A stretch of 64,000 nucleotides of DNA, from NCBI RefSeq assembly GCF_000168975.1, contig NZ_AAUW01000004.1:1-64000 (forward strand). The letters are read 5' to 3'. The first letter of the stretch is position 1. Each line of letters opens with the position of its first letter. The notes under the pieces were generated by a model. It was not told the DNA's origin, ran no database searches, and saw only the letters and a list, made by a program, of their open reading frames with translations. This stretch comes from Roseibium aggregatum IAM 12614. Lineage in GTDB: Bacteria; Pseudomonadota; Alphaproteobacteria; Rhizobiales; Stappiaceae. Positions 61,886 through 64,000 of the stretch are shown here, piece after piece. Made by a program: the position numbers and the translations under genes.

Positions 61886-63712
61886 GTGGCCGTAGGACAA
61901 CTCAAACAAGCCAAGCGAATGGCCGAGCTGACATCGGTCTTTGGCAAAGACGAGCTTTCCGTTGTCACCATCGAGTGCGACGAGGGGCTCAGCGAAGATT
62001 TCGAGATCAGGCTTGAGGTTCTGAGCCAGAAAGAAGACCTGAATTTCGACGAAGCCATCGCGACTCACATGACAGTGAAGGTCGTCACCAACAACGGCGA
62101 TACGCGCTATTTCGACGGCCTGTTGACCGACGCGAAATGGATGGGCTTTCGAGATTCCTATTACGTTTACAAATTGACGGTGCGCCCCTGGTTTTGGCTG
62201 CTTACCAAAAATTCCAATTGCCGAATTTTCAAGGACATGACTGCGCCTGACATCATTTCCGCTGTTCTTGGGGAACACGATTTTGCCGATTTCAGGAACA
62301 AACTCACCGAAACCTATGATCCGATCCACTACTGCGTCCAGTACCGGGAATCGGATCACGATTTCTGCTGCCGGTTGATGGAAGAATTCGGGATTTCCTA
62401 TTTTTTCGAACAGCTTGACGGCAGACACACAATGATTCTGGCGGACGCGAAATCGTCCTTCAGTTCAATCGTTGGAAGCAGCTCCATTCCCTATATCGCT
62501 CTTGGCGGCGACAGTCAGAGGAAGGAGGAGCATCTCTACCACTGGATTCCGACCCGCAAGTTCCGGACTGGCAAGTTTGCGGTCAACGACTACGACTTCG
62601 AAAAGCCGAGCGCGTTGCTGGAGGCTGAGCGCGACGCGGGAGCCAGCTATCGGGCAGGGTCTCTTGAAAATTACGACTATCCGGGCCGCTACACAGAAAC
62701 GGACCAAGGCAACAACTTCAGCAAAATCCGCCTGGAAGCGGAACAGGCTGCCGACAAACGGATCGAGACTGCCGGTGAAGTGCCGCGTTTCTTCGCAGGC
62801 GGACTGTTCACGCTGATTGACCACCCCCACAGCCCGCAGAACAAGGAATACCTGATCGTGCGGGCGAGCCACCAGATCATCACCGAGCAGTATCGCACGG
62901 GTGGTGGCGGTTCCCAGGGCGAAGCCTATACCGGAACCTATGATGTTCTGGCTTCAGACATACCGTTCCGCGCGCCGGCTATGACCCGCAAACCGCGGAT
63001 ACCAGGCCCTCAGACGGCGAAAGTCGTCGGGCAGGGCGAAATTGATGTGGACGAATACGGCCAGATCTTGGTCGCCTTTCACTGGGACCGCGACAAGACA
63101 CAGTCTCGCCGGGTACGCGTGGCGCAGGTTTGGTCAGGCAAGAACTGGGGGGGGATCTACATCCCTCGTGTCGGCCAGGAAGTGATCGTTCAGTTTCTGG
63201 AAGGTGATCCGGATCAGCCGATCATCGTCGGCACGGTTTATAATGCCGAAAACATGCCGCCGTATGACTTGCCTGGAGAGAAAAACAAGGCTGGTATCAA
63301 GTCGGAGTCGACGGTCGGCGGCGGTGGCTACAACGAGTTCGTGCTCGATGATACCAAGGGCCAGGAACTCATTGGGATGCATGCCCAGAAAGACATGGAG
63401 ACCGTTATCGAGAATAACGAATTGCTGCATGTCAAGAATTGCCGTGAAACAAAGATCGATGTCGACCGGACAGAAAAGGTCGGCAGAAACACGACAGAAA
63501 ACATCGGCATGAACTGGAAGGTGACTGCCGGAACGAAGATCGAGTTCATTTGCGGGGCAAGCAAAATCACGATGACGCCTGCATCGATCAAGATCGAAGC
63601 GCCGATGATCGATGTTGTGGCGTCGGGTGTGCTGAACGCCAAAGGCACAATGACCAACGTGACGGCCGCTGGCTTGATGAAAATCAAGGGCGCCCTTGTC
63701 ATGATCAATTGA
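61886..63712 (+). CDS. vgrG: T6SS spike protein VgrG (TssI)
   Basis: Trimeric spike of 608 residues. The gp27-like part spans about residues 1-380 (VTIECDEGLSEDFEIRLEVLS, YVYKLTVRPWFWLLTKNSNCRIF, HYCVQYRESDHDFCCRLMEEFGISYFFEQ). The gp5-like OB domain follows (GEIDVDEYGQILVAFHWDRD, SRRVRVAQVWSGKNWGGIYIPRVGQEVIVQFLEGDPDQPIIVG). A beta-helix of about 120 residues ends at VMIN with no effector extension. The start is GTG 61886 with AGGAGA seven bases before; the longer ATG form from 61850 lacks one. It is divergent from the other tss genes. Confidence 0.95.
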   Translation: MAVGQLKQAKRMAELTSVFGKDELSVVTIECDEGLSEDFEIRLEVLSQKEDLNFDEAIATHMTVKVVTNNGDTRYFDGLLTDAKWMGFRDSYYVYKLTVRPWFWLLTKNSNCRIFKDMTAPDIISAVLGEHDFADFRNKLTETYDPIHYCVQYRESDHDFCCRLMEEFGISYFFEQLDGRHTMILADAKSSFSSIVGSSSIPYIALGGDSQRKEEHLYHWIPTRKFRTGKFAVNDYDFEKPSALLEAERDAGASYRAGSLENYDYPGRYTETDQGNNFSKIRLEAEQAADKRIETAGEVPRFFAGGLFTLIDHPHSPQNKEYLIVRASHQIITEQYRTGGGGSQGEAYTGTYDVLASDIPFRAPAMTRKPRIPGPQTAKVVGQGEIDVDEYGQILVAFHWDRDKTQSRRVRVAQVWSGKNWGGIYIPRVGQEVIVQFLEGDPDQPIIVGTVYNAENMPPYDLPGEKNKAGIKSESTVGGGGYNEFVLDDTKGQELIGMHAQKDMETVIENNELLHVKNCRETKIDVDRTEKVGRNTTENIGMNWKVTAGTKIEFICGASKITMTPASIKIEAPMIDVVASGVLNAKGTMTNVTAAGLMKIKGALVMIN

Positions 63713-63762
63713 TGCCCCGGTTCGTGAAACAATGCAGCCAAAAGAAAAACGGAGTAGAGCAG

Positions 63763-64000
63763 ATGGGATCACGGATCCGCTTTACAAAGGCTAGCCAGGT
63801 ATTTGAGACCTATCCGGAGCTCTCCGAAATGGTAAGTGAGCCGGCTAAGGACATGGCGCCGGACGCATATGCGCTGGAATTGCAGCAAAGCGAAGCGCCG
63901 CTGTCGGCAATAGCTTATTTCGCGCACGTTCTGCCGAAGCGGGAAACCGTGTGGTGGGGAATGAATTGCGTCGCCGGTCTGGATCAGGCCAAGACAGAAC
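63763..64000 (+). CDS. DUF6931-like protein, cut by the right edge
   Basis: The first 79 residues of a small protein start MGSRIRFTKASQVFETYP after a GGAG-type ribosome site. The stretch APLSAIAYFAHVLPKRETVWWGMNCV resembles DUF6931, a family of unknown function that I associate with T6SS loci near vgrG. It lies 50 bases after vgrG on the same strand and is likely cotranscribed. An adaptor or loading role for an effector is a possible reading. The rest lies outside the window, so the family call is tentative. Confidence 0.6.
   Translation, partial: MGSRIRFTKASQVFETYPELSEMVSEPAKDMAPDAYALELQQSEAPLSAIAYFAHVLPKRETVWWGMNCVAGLDQAKTE

Overview
The window is GC-rich, densely coded alphaproteobacterial chromosome. 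The gene set (class I PHA synthase, heterotetrameric sarcosine oxidase, glutathione-dependent formaldehyde oxidation, the aminotransferase-hom-glpX-recJ run, an imp-type type VI secretion locus) suggests a marine Hyphomicrobiales/Stappiaceae-like bacterium. That placement is inference from gene content only. I saw no tRNA, rRNA, CRISPR array, insertion sequence or phage gene.

Layout. 1-15113: housekeeping and metabolism. A partial PHA synthase reads out of the left edge. It is followed by a small lipoprotein, a membrane diguanylate cyclase-like protein with a degenerate GGAEF site, then the aminotransferase, homoserine dehydrogenase, class II fructose-bisphosphatase and RecJ run. A nitrilase-family enzyme precedes two successive Nudix + PiT phosphate-transporter pairs that look like a tandem duplication, and an EEP-family phosphatase/nuclease reads back towards them. 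15186-27205: a tandem HD-GYP protein, the soxB-D-A-G sarcosine oxidase operon, divergent S-(hydroxymethyl)glutathione dehydrogenase and S-formylglutathione hydrolase, an ATGA-coupled cytochrome P450/LpxL-like acyltransferase pair, and a small DUF423-like membrane protein. 27279-38910: M3 oligopeptidase, PPOX flavoprotein, a complete HAAT-type ABC importer (binding protein, two permeases, two ATPases) closed by a strong terminator, a ChaA-like antiporter, an ornithine cyclodeaminase-family protein and a GNAT acetyltransferase.

39117-64000: accessory region built round a type VI secretion system (T6SS). Leftward genes are ompA-like, tssA, tssB, tssC, hcp, tssE, tssF, tssG and clpV. Rightward genes are vgrG and a DUF6931-like gene cut by the window end. 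Facing the cluster is a rightward block: caspase/Sel1/peptidoglycan-binding fusion, Gly-rich lipoprotein, second caspase-like protease, FecR-like secreted protein, CHASE2-adenylate cyclase, membrane-anchored M23 peptidase and a PAAR spike-tip protein. The membrane-complex genes tssJ/K/L/M are not in the window.

The main new observation is a set of CRP-like palindromes (TGTGA-N6-TCACA type). They lie ahead of the caspase block (perfect match, 39117-39132), the FecR-like/CHASE2 cyclase pair (43918-43933), PAAR (48782-48797), tssB (59263-59278) and, more weakly, on both sides of the ompA/vgrG divergent gap (61578-61593, 61778-61793). I did not find comparable sites in the upstream gaps I read by eye in the first 38 kb. 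Because one of the marked units encodes an adenylate cyclase, the sequence suggests a self-contained cAMP circuit controlling the T6SS and a caspase-like protease module. This is a hypothesis from sequence pattern and location.
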